Positions 27,318-36,910 are shown, counted from the first letter of the stretch. The stretch is DNA of 64,000 bases from Xaviernesmea rhizosphaerae (GCF_001938945.1 NZ_MKIO01000037.1:1-64000), one strand, 5' to 3'. Notes: generated by a model not told the origin, from the letters alone. Translations and numbers: made by a program.

Positions 27318-27975
27318 TGCTGGAGGCTGCCGCGTTCTCTATCGTCGGGCTCTGCTCGACATCCGGCGAGAGATAGAACCAGACGACACCAAGCTCTCGT
27401 GCCCTTTCCCGGCAGCCCTTGATCGCAGTGTGGCGCATGCGTTCGCTGTCGATTGGCGCCGTATCGATGACCATCATGACAGGGATCATCGCGCCGCCAC
27501 GGGCAGAGACCTCATCGCGATGGGCGGCGAGTTTCTCGATATCGGCGATGATTTCGCCTGAACCCAGGCACAGGCCCTTGCGCTCGCTCGCCTTGACCTC
27601 GATCGCCGCGCGCATCGTCAGCAGCGTGCTGTCATGGCTGCGCCGGCGCCAATCGGCACCGACCTGCCGTGAAAACAGCACGAGATCCGGGATGGGTTCA
27701 AAGCCCCCGCGAAAGGCTTCGTGCTTGCGCAGATCAGCTTTCTGGAACAAGGGGGACACCGGATTGGCGATCCATTGTTTGACGTTCATGCCGAGCTGAG
27801 CGATCGGCACACCGGTGAGGCGCAGGCAATGATAGATCATGGCCTGATAGTGAAGCTCGCCGCCCAGAACCTTTCGGCAATCGGCGACGATCAAGGGCCA
27901 TGCGGCGCCGATGGCGGCCATGGCCTCGGCCGGCGTTTCCAGCGACCGTTCTTCGGCGCTGGGGGCGCTTGTCAT
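27280..27975 (-). CDS. Restriction-operon protein with candidate PD-(D/E)XK nuclease motif
   Basis: A 231-residue protein whose start overlaps the hsdS stop (ATGA, 27972-27975), so it is the fourth gene of hsdR-hsdM-hsdS. No annotated domain is recognised. However, P96-D97 in 'EPIPDLVLF', followed 28 residues later by E126-V127-K128 in 'AAIEVKAS' at the end of a hydrophobic strand, has the P-D-x(n)-E-x-K form of restriction-type nucleases. A conserved-looking helix, 'ELHYQAMIYHCLR', comes before it. It could be a nuclease accessory, an anti-restriction control or a methylation-sensing part; nuclease function is inference from the motif. Its 3' end overlaps the convergent secretion gene by 38 bases. 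Confidence 0.75.
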   Translation of the reverse strand: MTSAPSAEERSLETPAEAMAAIGAAWPLIVADCRKVLGGELHYQAMIYHCLRLTGVPIAQLGMNVKQWIANPVSPLFQKADLRKHEAFRGGFEPIPDLVLFSRQVGADWRRRSHDSTLLTMRAAIEVKASERKGLCLGSGEIIADIEKLAAHRDEVSARGGAMIPVMMVIDTAPIDSERMRHTAIKGCRERARELGVVWFYLSPDVEQSPTIENAAASSIIVPAARHGRGG

Positions 27976-29345
27976 GCCTTCGCGCCCCGCCCGCGCCTCC
28001 CCTTCGGCGCGCTCTCCCGCTCGGCCCGGATGCGGGCGAGCAGGTGTTCGGCGGGCTCGTCGTTTTCGTCCTGGGGCACCAGTTCGCCGCGGAAGGCCTT
28101 GGCCAGGATCGCCTCGTCCAGCCGGCCCACCAGCGCCAGCGCGCGCTTTGCCTCTTTCGCCAGCCGGTCGATCCTGGCGAAGGCGGATTCGATGCGGCGG
28201 ACGATTTCGTGTTGTTCTTCAATATCTGGAATATCAAACTTATATTGCTCAAGCTGCTTTGTATGAACGTGCTGAATCAGGCTACCTGAATTCATTCCGT
28301 TATCCACGAAGCTCCGGAAGCGGGGGCTCTTGAGAGCGAACAGGCAGAACTTTGGGATCATGTTTCGAGGGCGAAATAGGCCAATTCGCTGGTTCAACAT
28401 AAACTCATCCGACGCAGATGAAAGACAGGCTCTTGCCAGAAACTGGTCCTCGAGGCTCTGAGCCGTAAGATTAATAAGTATCGCCTCGCCTTTAACAAAA
28501 TGCTTGGGGAATTTGACAGCGTAATTATTAGGGAGAAACCGCGAGTTTTTCGAACTCCAGAATACAACGCCTGATTCAGCTAGATTTCCGGGCCTCAAGA
28601 GCCTTACTCCAGACTCACAGTACTCGTCACTCGGGAATGCGCGCCCGTTTAAGGTCTCACCACAATCACGCCAAAATTCTAAGCGCCACGGCCAAATTGT
28701 CGCTGCAACTTTCCGCCACTCCCGCGTCAACTCCCCGCTGAACGCCTTGCTGAGCACAGCCTGCTTGTAGCGGGAGACGAGGGTTTCGATGCGGGCGAGT
28801 TCGGTGCGGGCGCGGGCGGATTTCGCGTTCAGCGCATCCAGCTTGGCCACGATGCGCTTTTGCTCGGCCAGGGGTGGGAGAGGTAGCCGAATGCTGCCGA
28901 CGTCCCCTTTCCTGATAGAAGGAACGGTAGTTGCGACTGAAAAGGGTGCGAAATCGAGCGTTGTCAGAAAGCGATACAAGAACTTCGACTCAACTAGCCG
29001 CTGATGTGGTGTCACAGCCATACAATTGTTGTCTAGTACTGCCTCGACATCCAGCAAGACGCGGCGATTGAGCTTTAGCGCTTCACCGATTTTTGCGAAC
29101 GCGACCGAGCCTGCAGGGACAGTTCTCGCTTTGAGAGCAGGGAGGTCCGCACGACTTACGTAATTGCCGGCACTGCTAAGGGTGCCTCCATTTCGTTGAT
29201 ATGCCTGTGAAATGTCACGGACTTTGGCAAACGGCAACTCACCTGTGGCATTTCCCTGGAAACGGTCTGGAAAACCGAAGCCTGATGATATGTCTCCGAC
29301 CTCGTCAACAGAGCTTTCAACCCACCCCTTCGGCAATTCAGTCAT
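27972..29345 (-). CDS. hsdS: Type I restriction specificity subunit S
   Basis: 457 residues; it determines the bipartite DNA target of the HsdR2-M2-S1 complex. The layout is classic. TRD1 is about 1-155 (start MTELPKGWVESSVDEVGDI). The first conserved helical region, about 155-210, carries 'LPLPPLAEQKRIVAKLDAL' and 'YKQAVLSKAFSGELT'. TRD2 is about 215-375. The second conserved region carries 'IPDIEEQHEIVRRIESAF' and 'LDEAILAKAFRGELVPQ'. The DNA of both TRDs, especially 28210-28690, is clearly more AT-rich than the conserved regions and flanks, consistent with exchange of recognition domains between strains. It is coupled to hsdM by ATGA at 29342-29345. Confidence 0.95.
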   Translation of the reverse strand: MTELPKGWVESSVDEVGDISSGFGFPDRFQGNATGELPFAKVRDISQAYQRNGGTLSSAGNYVSRADLPALKARTVPAGSVAFAKIGEALKLNRRVLLDVEAVLDNNCMAVTPHQRLVESKFLYRFLTTLDFAPFSVATTVPSIRKGDVGSIRLPLPPLAEQKRIVAKLDALNAKSARARTELARIETLVSRYKQAVLSKAFSGELTREWRKVAATIWPWRLEFWRDCGETLNGRAFPSDEYCESGVRLLRPGNLAESGVVFWSSKNSRFLPNNYAVKFPKHFVKGEAILINLTAQSLEDQFLARACLSSASDEFMLNQRIGLFRPRNMIPKFCLFALKSPRFRSFVDNGMNSGSLIQHVHTKQLEQYKFDIPDIEEQHEIVRRIESAFARIDRLAKEAKRALALVGRLDEAILAKAFRGELVPQDENDEPAEHLLARIRAERESAPKGRRGRGAKA

Positions 29346-30889
29346 TCCGCCGCCTCCGGCAGCTCCGCCAAGACCTCATCCCCCAGCTCCGCCATCAGCG
29401 CCTCGATCTCCAGCGTCGCGGCCTGGAGATGGCCGAGGATGGCGGCGGCGATGTCGTCGGGTTCGGTGAGGCCTTCTTCCGCCTCTTCCTCCGCTTCGCG
29501 CAGCCAGGCGATGTCGAGATTGTCGCCGCGGGCGGCGATGGCTTCGCGGGTGAACGGGCGCCAGCGGCCGGCCTCGCCTTCATCCGGCCCGCGCTCGGCG
29601 CCGTAAGGGCTCGCGCCGAAGGCTTTCTCGAAGCCCTCGAAATGGGCCGGGGTCAGCGGCGTCGTCTTGCCGAATTTCGGCATCTGGGCGCGCAGGTCGT
29701 AGATCCAGACGGCTTTGGTGTTGCCGGTATCGGTCTTGCCCCGTGTCAGGAACAGGACGTTGGTCTTGACGCCTTGCGCATAGAAGATGCCGGTCGGCAG
29801 GCGCAGGATGGTGTGGAGATCGCACCGCTCCATCATCATCCGGCGCAGTTCCTTCCCGCGCCCGTCTTCAAACAGCACATTGTCGGGCACGACGATGGCC
29901 GCGCGGCCGCCGGGCTCAAGCGCGCGGATGCAATGTTCGACAAAGGGAAGCTGGTAGGAGGAGACCGTCTTGGTGACCGACAGATCGTCGCGCGTCGGCG
30001 TGCCGCCGGCCGGGCCGAAGGGCGGGTTCGTCAGGATCAGGTCGGCGCGGCCAAGCTTGGTGCCCTTGTCGGAGAGCGTATCGCCGAGATCGACATGGTC
30101 GCCCTCGATGTCGTGCAGATAGAGGTTCATCAGCAGCAGGCGCAGCGTGCCCGGCACGTTTTCCATGCCGTGAATGGCGCGGCGCTTCTGAAACGCCTGT
30201 TCCTTCTCGCCCAGCGCCAGATAATCGTCCGTGCGCGCTTTCATAGAGCGGTCGGCGGCGATCAGGAAGCCGCCGGTGCCGGCCGCCGGGTCCTGGATCA
30301 CCTCGCCGGGCTGCGGCTGCATCAGGCGGACCAGAAGCTCGATCAGCACGCGCGGGGTGAAATATTGCCCGGCGCCGCGCTTGGTCTCCTCCGCGTTCTT
30401 CTGCAGCAGCCCCTCATAGAGATCGCCGAACTGATCGCGATCCTCGGAGAACCAGTCGAGCTCGTCGATGGCGGTAACCAGCGTCGTCAGATTCTGCGGC
30501 TCGCGCAGGAAGGTGGAGGCATTGTCGAAGATCTTCTGCACCATGTCAGGCAGGGGCCGCGCATCGGCATAGCGCTTGCGCTCCTCCGGGCCGGCATCGT
30601 CACCGGGGGCTGGGATGAGCTCGTCGTCCTTCCCAAGGCGGGTGGCAGAGGAGCCGAGGGCGAGCAGGACGGTACGATAGTGACCGAGCCTGTCAAAGGG
30701 GTTCTTGGCCACCAGATCCGCCCAGCGCATGCCCTTGGGCAGGCTGCCCGTCTCGCGGTTGCGCTCGGCCATCATCTTCAGAAACAAGAGATAGGTCAGC
30801 TCGGTGACATATTGCTGATAGGTGATGCCGTCCTTCCTGAGGACGGTGCAGAGGCGCCAGAGTTTCTGGACGATGGCATTGGCGTTCAT
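29342..30889 (-). CDS. hsdM: Type I DNA methyltransferase subunit M
   Basis: A 515-residue N6-adenine methyltransferase with the HsdM N-terminal helical domain (about 1-140, 'LWRLCTVLRKDGITYQQYVTELTYLLFLKMM' in its usual form). The S-adenosylmethionine motif I is DPAAGTGGF at about 200-208 and the catalytic motif IV NPPF at about 288-291. 'GAGQYFTPRVLIELLVRLM' is the typical segment before motif I. All key residues are present. It methylates the host sequence and, with HsdR and HsdS, restricts unmethylated DNA. It lies 80 bases after hsdR, with a weak ribosome binding site, and overlaps hsdS. Confidence 0.96.
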   Translation of the reverse strand: MNANAIVQKLWRLCTVLRKDGITYQQYVTELTYLLFLKMMAERNRETGSLPKGMRWADLVAKNPFDRLGHYRTVLLALGSSATRLGKDDELIPAPGDDAGPEERKRYADARPLPDMVQKIFDNASTFLREPQNLTTLVTAIDELDWFSEDRDQFGDLYEGLLQKNAEETKRGAGQYFTPRVLIELLVRLMQPQPGEVIQDPAAGTGGFLIAADRSMKARTDDYLALGEKEQAFQKRRAIHGMENVPGTLRLLLMNLYLHDIEGDHVDLGDTLSDKGTKLGRADLILTNPPFGPAGGTPTRDDLSVTKTVSSYQLPFVEHCIRALEPGGRAAIVVPDNVLFEDGRGKELRRMMMERCDLHTILRLPTGIFYAQGVKTNVLFLTRGKTDTGNTKAVWIYDLRAQMPKFGKTTPLTPAHFEGFEKAFGASPYGAERGPDEGEAGRWRPFTREAIAARGDNLDIAWLREAEEEAEEGLTEPDDIAAAILGHLQAATLEIEALMAELGDEVLAELPEAAE

Positions 30890-30969
30890 GGCACTATTCT
30901 TTTCGGCTCAGGGCTCCTGATTGCGGTTGTAGCGATCAGCCGTCGATGGTCAACGCTCGCCTTGCGCGG

Positions 30970-33900
30970 TCAGGCGGCGGGCGGCGCCCAGATCGCCTCG
31001 TTGAAGGCATGCAGCACCTCGTCCAGCGCGCCGTCGAACTCCTGCGAAATGCGCTTGAAGCCGCCCTTGTCGGCAAAGGCGCCCTGGTCAAGCAGGGTGG
31101 GGTCCGCCACCGGCTTGTCCTTCAGGGCGCGGCCGATGCGGCGCAGCCATTCCTTCTGCTTTTGCGTCCAGGGGCGCGAGGCCTCGATCTTGAGGATCGC
31201 ATTGTCGACACGGGTGGCATAGGGGATCAAGGGATCGCCGAGTGCGGCCTGGCGCACGAAGCCGATGATATGGGCGGCGATATCGGCATTGCGGGCGCGG
31301 CCGTAAGCCGCGCGCAGCATGGCTTCGGAATAGTTCTTCTCGTCCAGCAGGCCGGCGAGTTCGGAGAGTTCCTTGCGGGTGAGATCGCGCGGGCGCTGGG
31401 TGACGGCGATCAGCGCCGGCACCTGGTTCATGTTCTCGCGCACGAAACGCTCGAAGCCGGTGATGTAATCCTCCGGCGTCGTGTTCCTGCCGAAGATCTC
31501 CTCGATGCGCAGCAGCTCGTCCTCATGGGTGGAGATGACCACGCCATCGTTCCTGTCTAAGCGCAGCGGCCGGCGCTCAAGAAGCTCGACGGCGCGGGGA
31601 TGGGCGGAAAGCCAGCCGGCAAGTTCGGCGCCGGAGCGGGTGGCGAGGTGCTGAAGCGCGCTTTCGGGGCTCTCGCCCGTGTGGCGCTCGAAGCTTTCGC
31701 GGGTCTCGGCATCCATGCGCTTCACCAGGCTGCGCATGCGCACGATCACCTGGGCGGCCACCCAGCTCTTGTCCTCCTGCGTCTCGGCCTTCTCCAGGTC
31801 GCTCACCAGCTGGCCAAGCGCAATATCCGGCTTGACGACGACGGGGCGCATGTCGCTCATCTCCTGCAGCTCGGCATAGAGATCGACGGCATCGAAGATG
31901 CGGAAATACTCCTTGTCGATGTCAGGGCAGAGCCGCGTGGCGCGGCCGATCATCTGGTCGTAGAGGATGCGGCTCTTGACCCGGCGCACGAAGACGAGAT
32001 TGCAGATTTTGGGCACGTCGACGCCCGTGGTCAGCAGATCCACGGTGACGACATATTTCGGATAGGGATCGTTCTTGAACTTCAGGATCAGGTCATCGAC
32101 CTTGTCGACCGCGCCGGTGATCTTCGTCACCATGCCATGCGGCACGTTTTCCTTGCCGTATTCGTCCTGCAACTCCTGGATAAGAAGCTGCACGAGATCG
32201 TTCGCATGGGCATCGCGAGCCGCGAAGATCAGCGTCTTGCCGGGCCTGGATGGCGGGATCTCGGTCGCGATCGCACGGCAGACGATGCGGTTGAAGGATT
32301 CGGAATAGACCCGCCTGTTGAAATCGGCGAGGTCATAATCGAGCGACACCTCATCCGGCAGTTCGAAGAGATCGATCTGCCCGGTCTTGCGGTCGATGAT
32401 CTCGACCTCCTCGCCGCCGTCGAAATGGATGCCGGCTTCCGAAAGCGCCGTGGTGATGCGCCTGGGCGGCAGATGGTCGTTGAGATAGCCTTCGACCACG
32501 GCCTGGCGATAGCCATAGTGAAAGACCGGGTGGCCGAAGATCTCGCGGGTGTGCAGCGCGGGCGTCGCCGTCAGCGCCACCTTAACGGCGTCGAAGTAGT
32601 CGAGGATCTGCCGATAGGCCGACTGGTATTCATCGATGTTGCGGAAGCCAATGTCGGTCTCGCGCAGCTCCGCATCCAGCGTGTAGCCGCGATGGGCCTC
32701 GTCCACGATGATGCAGTCGAAGGTGCCGGGCGTCGGGCGCTTTGCCGGATCCGGCTCGTTCAGGATGCGGGCGATCAGCGACTGGACGGTCGCCACCTGC
32801 ACCTGGTCCTCGTCCTCCGGCAGCTTCTGCTCCAGCCCGGCGACCTTGTAGATCTGGGCGAAGTTCAGCATGCCTTCGATCTCGGTGGTCTCCAGCGCGT
32901 CGCTGGTCTGCCGGCCCAGCGCCTTGCGGTCAACCAGGAAGAGGATGCGGCGGAAGCGCTTGTGTTTGAGCAGGCGATACATCAGGGCGATCGCCGTGCG
33001 GGTCTTGCCGGTGCCGGTCGCCATGGAAATCAGGATGTCACGCTGGCCGGCGGCCACGGCGTCCTCGATCGCGGCGATCGCCTCTTCCTGGTAGGGGCGC
33101 ATGCGGCCCTTGCCGAAGCTTTCATCGGCCAGCCCTTGGGCGGCGCTACCGACATCGGTGGTCAGCTTGTCGATCAGGTCCTTGGGCGAAAACCAGCTGG
33201 TCATGGCGATGGCATGGTTCGTCTCGCGCCTGACGTCGCGATACCAGATGCCTGATTTCGTCAGCCATTGCCGAACATAGGGCCGCCCATTGGTGGCGAA
33301 GATGAAGGGCACGCGGAAGGGATCGTCGAGACCGTGCTTCCAGGGGCCATGGGGGTGGATCTCTTCCGGGGCGAGGGCGATCATGCGGGCATAGCGTTCG
33401 GCCTGCTGCAGGGAGGAGGGCACATCGACGCTTGCGCGCTTGGCCTCGATCACGCCGACGCAGGCCAGCCCCACGAACAGGGCGTAGTCGGCCCGCCCGC
33501 CCTCGCAGGGCCATTCCGCAATCGCCAGATTGCGCCCTTCCTCCGGCCGGGCGCCCTTGCGATGGGTGATGCGGTCGCTGTCGGCCTCCCAGCCGGCATC
33601 GGTGAGCTGGACATCGATCAGGCGCCGGGTCTGGCGCTCATCCAGCTCCAGCCGGCTCGCGGCCTCCAGACCGGCCTGCTTGAACTGCATCTGGATCTGT
33701 TCGGGCTGGGCCTCGGCCGCCTTCTGCAGCTCCGCCAGCTTTCGCGAAAGGGCCGCCTGGTTGGCCTCCATCGCCACAGCCGTCTGCTCCCAGGAAGCAC
33801 TATCGGCCGTGGCCTGGGCGGCCAGCGCTTCCGCCGCGGCCCGGGCCCTGGCAAGCTCGTCGGCGGAGGCGCGCGCGGCGGCAAGCTGCGCCTCGGCCTC

Positions 33901-34419
33901 CCGCACCTGCGCACGCAGGGCCTCCAGTTCGCTCTTCGTCTCCCGGTCAATGTCGCCGGATGGCCTTGGCGGAACGAACGGCGCCGGCCTGAACCCCGGA
34001 TCCCGCCCATAGCTGCGCCGATACCAGGTCGCCAGCGCATGGCAGAACTTCAGCGCGGCCAGCGCCTCGGCCGGCGATCCGGCCATGCTGTGGGCCGCAT
34101 CGTTGCCGCGCTTGCGGATCGCGTGAAACACATCGGCGACCTCGCGCGGCAGGACCTGCTGTGTCGTGAGCCGGCGCAGGAGATCATGCGTCGTCTCGCG
34201 CGCTGCGGAATCATAGACCCCGGAGAGCGCGGCGATCTCCTTGACCATGTATTCGCCGAACTGGCGGCTCTTGATCAGCGAGGTGTTGGCGTCCTCGGCA
34301 AAGAAGCGCTCGGCCAGCGTGCCGAGGCGATACAGCTCAGGGCTGATCCCCTGCAGATGACCGAAATTGACCGACAATGCCCCACCCAGACGCTGATCGT
34401 GCGAAAGCGAACATGCCAC
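30970..34419 (-). CDS. hsdR: Type I restriction endonuclease subunit R
   Basis: An 1149-residue DNA translocase and nuclease. The N-terminal about 150 residues contain a DUF4145-like helical domain, then a long Ala/Glu coiled segment (about 165-255). The nuclease motif lies around residues 305-325 ('GGRADYALF' then 'VIEAKRAS'). The superfamily-2 helicase has Walker A ATGTGKT near 466, DEAH near 571 ('IIVDEAHRGYT'), 'LTATPA' and 'IGRATRLCPD'. A coiled C-terminal region binds the rest of the complex. The true start may be the TTG at 34375-34377, giving MSVNFGHLQG, the usual beginning of this subfamily, 14 codons downstream of the ATG used here. It is the first gene of the operon. Confidence 0.95.
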   Translation of the reverse strand: MACSLSHDQRLGGALSVNFGHLQGISPELYRLGTLAERFFAEDANTSLIKSRQFGEYMVKEIAALSGVYDSAARETTHDLLRRLTTQQVLPREVADVFHAIRKRGNDAAHSMAGSPAEALAALKFCHALATWYRRSYGRDPGFRPAPFVPPRPSGDIDRETKSELEALRAQVREAEAQLAAARASADELARARAAAEALAAQATADSASWEQTAVAMEANQAALSRKLAELQKAAEAQPEQIQMQFKQAGLEAASRLELDERQTRRLIDVQLTDAGWEADSDRITHRKGARPEEGRNLAIAEWPCEGGRADYALFVGLACVGVIEAKRASVDVPSSLQQAERYARMIALAPEEIHPHGPWKHGLDDPFRVPFIFATNGRPYVRQWLTKSGIWYRDVRRETNHAIAMTSWFSPKDLIDKLTTDVGSAAQGLADESFGKGRMRPYQEEAIAAIEDAVAAGQRDILISMATGTGKTRTAIALMYRLLKHKRFRRILFLVDRKALGRQTSDALETTEIEGMLNFAQIYKVAGLEQKLPEDEDQVQVATVQSLIARILNEPDPAKRPTPGTFDCIIVDEAHRGYTLDAELRETDIGFRNIDEYQSAYRQILDYFDAVKVALTATPALHTREIFGHPVFHYGYRQAVVEGYLNDHLPPRRITTALSEAGIHFDGGEEVEIIDRKTGQIDLFELPDEVSLDYDLADFNRRVYSESFNRIVCRAIATEIPPSRPGKTLIFAARDAHANDLVQLLIQELQDEYGKENVPHGMVTKITGAVDKVDDLILKFKNDPYPKYVVTVDLLTTGVDVPKICNLVFVRRVKSRILYDQMIGRATRLCPDIDKEYFRIFDAVDLYAELQEMSDMRPVVVKPDIALGQLVSDLEKAETQEDKSWVAAQVIVRMRSLVKRMDAETRESFERHTGESPESALQHLATRSGAELAGWLSAHPRAVELLERRPLRLDRNDGVVISTHEDELLRIEEIFGRNTTPEDYITGFERFVRENMNQVPALIAVTQRPRDLTRKELSELAGLLDEKNYSEAMLRAAYGRARNADIAAHIIGFVRQAALGDPLIPYATRVDNAILKIEASRPWTQKQKEWLRRIGRALKDKPVADPTLLDQGAFADKGGFKRISQEFDGALDEVLHAFNEAIWAPPAA

Positions 34420-34612
34420 ACGACAGGCAAGCAGGCAAACTGCAGTTGCAACGGCAGCCGGCTGCTGCCCATCATGGCTCTGTCATTGCGCATTCCGACG
34501 CGCCGCCCGCCGATCATGACATCCGCGCGGACAAAATTTCCGTGGGAGCCGCGCGGCATCGGACCGAAAGGCACCTGTCGTCCTTTGGGGCAAAGACCGG
34601 GCGCCGGGCCCC

Positions 34613-36109
34613 TCACACAGGGACGGCCGGCGGCGCCATCTCGCGGATCAGCGCCCGCGCCGCGGCCATGTCGTCGGCAAGCGGGCGGTCGTCGGCATAG
34701 GGCGGGATCTGATCGCGCATCAGGGCATGCAGCGCCTGCGTGCCGGGCGCGCGCGGCGCGCGCTCAGCGAGGAGATCATGGGCCTGCGCGCCGGCCAGGA
34801 ACTCGATGGCGAGGATCTGCTCGGCATTGTCGAGCACGGCATGGAGCTTGAGCGCGGCGGCGGTCGGGTGGGCGAGGAAATCCTCCTGCAGGCCGGAGGT
34901 GATGCCGCCATCGGTGGAGGCCGGCGCGGCAAGCCGGCGGTTCTCATTGGCGAGAGCGGCCGCGGTATATTGCGCGATCATGAAGCCGGACTGGCTGCCG
35001 GCATCGCTGGCGAGGAACGGCGGCAGGCCGCTGACCAGCGGATTGACCAGCCGGTCCAGCCGCCGCTCGCTCATGGCGGAGAGCTGGGCGAGCGCGATCG
35101 CCAGCCCATCGGCGCACAGCGCCAGAGCGGGCGCGACGGCATGGGCCTGGGAGGAGACGACCGGCGCCTCCGGCGACCCCGAGACGGCGGGATTGTCGGT
35201 GACGGAGGCAAGCTCGCGATCGACCGTCGCGGCCACCTGGTCGAAGAGATCGCGCGCTGCGCCATGGGCATGCGGGATTGACCGGAGGCTCAGCGCATCC
35301 TGCGTGCGCCGGCCGCAACTGGCAGCGATCAGGCCGCTGCCGGCCAGGCGCTGGCGCAGGGCGCGGCCGACCGTGGCGATGCCTCTGGACGGGCGCAACG
35401 CCAGAACCGCCTCGTCGAAGGCGGCCATCTGCGCACCGGCTGCCTCCAGCGTGAGGCAGGCGACGGCATCCGCCCAGTCGAGCAGATGGGCGGCGCGCGA
35501 CAGCGCCAGGGCGAGAAGGCCGGTGGAGCAGGCGGTGCCGTTGACGAGGCTCAGCCCCTCCTTGGCGCCGGGCACCAGCGGCTTACGCCCGATCTCGGCC
35601 AGAGCGGCGCGGCCGGAGAAGCGTCGATCACCGCGCCTTGCCCAGCCGGCGCCGATCAGCACCAGCGCCGTATGGGCATTGTGGGTGAGATAGCCCGCCG
35701 AGCCGCCGGAAGGCACTTCGGGGATCATGTCATGGCTGAGAAGCGAAAGCAGGGTCTCGATGACGACGGGCCGGACACCGGAATGGCCATGGGCAAAATT
35801 GCCGATCTGCGCGGCGATGATCGCCCGAACGCTCTCGCGCGGCAGAAGCGGCCCGACGCCGCAGGCATGGCTGAAGAGAATATTGCGCGACAGCGCCGCC
35901 TGCGACGCACGATCGACCACAGTCTCCGACAGCGCGCCGACGCCGGTGGTGATGCCATAGGCGCGCACCCCCGTTTCCACCAGCCTGTCGACGATCTCCG
36001 CCGCATGGCCGATCCGCGCCCAGGTGGCATCGGACAAAGCGAGGTCCTCTCCTTTGGCGATGGCGGCGACATCCTGCCAGGTCAGGGAGCGGTCGAGCTG
36101 AAGGGTCAT
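34613..36109 (-). CDS. Aromatic amino-acid lyase family protein lacking the MIO triad
   Basis: A 498-residue protein of the histidine/phenylalanine ammonia-lyase (HutH) family by length and motifs: YGITTGVGAL (51-60), the QDxxSLR region 'TQDALSLRSIPHAHG', SVTDNPAV, and 'QEDFLAHPTAA'. The family makes its MIO electrophile from Ala-Ser-Gly inside GSVGASGDLAPLAH. Here the same place reads GGSAGYLTHNAH (residues 135-146), with no A-S-G by any sensible alignment. It is therefore unlikely to be a standard histidase; it may use another mechanism or act on another substrate. It is the last gene of the amino-acid ABC operon (13 bases after the ATPase), under a divergent HutC-like regulator. No hutU, hutI or hutG is nearby. 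Confidence 0.85.
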   Translation of the reverse strand: MTLQLDRSLTWQDVAAIAKGEDLALSDATWARIGHAAEIVDRLVETGVRAYGITTGVGALSETVVDRASQAALSRNILFSHACGVGPLLPRESVRAIIAAQIGNFAHGHSGVRPVVIETLLSLLSHDMIPEVPSGGSAGYLTHNAHTALVLIGAGWARRGDRRFSGRAALAEIGRKPLVPGAKEGLSLVNGTACSTGLLALALSRAAHLLDWADAVACLTLEAAGAQMAAFDEAVLALRPSRGIATVGRALRQRLAGSGLIAASCGRRTQDALSLRSIPHAHGAARDLFDQVAATVDRELASVTDNPAVSGSPEAPVVSSQAHAVAPALALCADGLAIALAQLSAMSERRLDRLVNPLVSGLPPFLASDAGSQSGFMIAQYTAAALANENRRLAAPASTDGGITSGLQEDFLAHPTAAALKLHAVLDNAEQILAIEFLAGAQAHDLLAERAPRAPGTQALHALMRDQIPPYADDRPLADDMAAARALIREMAPPAVPV

Positions 36110-36121
36110 GCGGTCTTCCTT

Positions 36122-36895
36122 TCAGGCCTGGCCGAAATGGCCGATGAACTGGCGGAAAGCCGGCGAGGCACCGCTGCCGAACATGTCCTGCGGCGCGCCG
36201 GCGCTGTCCACCACACCCTCGCGCATGAAGACGACCCGGTTGGAGACGTTGCGGGCAAAGCTCATCTCATGGGTGACGACCAGCATGGTCATGCCTTCTT
36301 CCGCCAGCGCGCGCATCACGCGCAGCACTTCGCCCACCAGCTCGGGATCGAGCGCGGAGGTCGGCTCGTCGAACAGCATGGCCTTCGGCTTCATGGCGAG
36401 CGCGCGGGCAATCGCCGCGCGCTGCTGCTGGCCACCGGAGAGGTGGGCGGGATAGGCATGGCGCTTGTCGACGATGCCAACCTTTTCCAGAAGCGCTTCG
36501 GCCTCAGCAATGCATTCGGCGCGCGGGCGCTTCAGCACGTGAACGGGCCCTTCGATAACGTTCTGGAGAATGGTCATATGGGACCAGAGATTGAAGCTCT
36601 GGAACACCATGCCGAGTTCGGAGCGGATATGGTCCACCTGCTTCTGGCTGGCCGGCTGGTTGTGCCCGCCCTTCTTCACCATGCGGATCTCCTCGCCATC
36701 GACGAAGATCTCGCCCTCGGTGGCGATTTCCAGAAGGTTGATGCAGCGCAGGAAGGTGGACTTGCCGGAGCCGGAGGCGCCGAGCAGCGAGATGACATCG
36801 CCATCGCGCGCCTCCAGCGAGATGCCCTTGAGCACCTCATGCGTGCCGAAGCTCTTGCGGATGTTGCGAACGGACAGGCGGGGTGGGCCGGACAT
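36122..36895 (-). CDS. Polar amino-acid ABC transporter ATPase
   Basis: A 257-residue ATPase of the HisP/GlnQ/OccP group. Walker A GASGSGKST, Q-loop FQSFNLW, signature LSGGQQQRAAIA, Walker B MLFDEPTSALD, and the switch His in VTHEM are all intact. The insertion 'KKGGHNQPASQKQVDHIRSE' after the A-loop is typical of the histidine/octopine subgroup. It energises uptake by the two permeases immediately upstream, 15 bases from the nearer one, and precedes the lyase-like gene. Substrate probably an amino acid or opine-like compound. Confidence 0.95.
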   Translation of the reverse strand: MSGPPRLSVRNIRKSFGTHEVLKGISLEARDGDVISLLGASGSGKSTFLRCINLLEIATEGEIFVDGEEIRMVKKGGHNQPASQKQVDHIRSELGMVFQSFNLWSHMTILQNVIEGPVHVLKRPRAECIAEAEALLEKVGIVDKRHAYPAHLSGGQQQRAAIARALAMKPKAMLFDEPTSALDPELVGEVLRVMRALAEEGMTMLVVTHEMSFARNVSNRVVFMREGVVDSAGAPQDMFGSGASPAFRQFIGHFGQA

Positions 36896-36910
36896 GGGAG
36901 GCTCCGAAGA

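Noticed and set aside
31600..33255. A 551-codon plus-strand frame opposite hsdR
   Set aside because: The opposite strand holds the helicase and nuclease motifs of HsdR in one unbroken frame.
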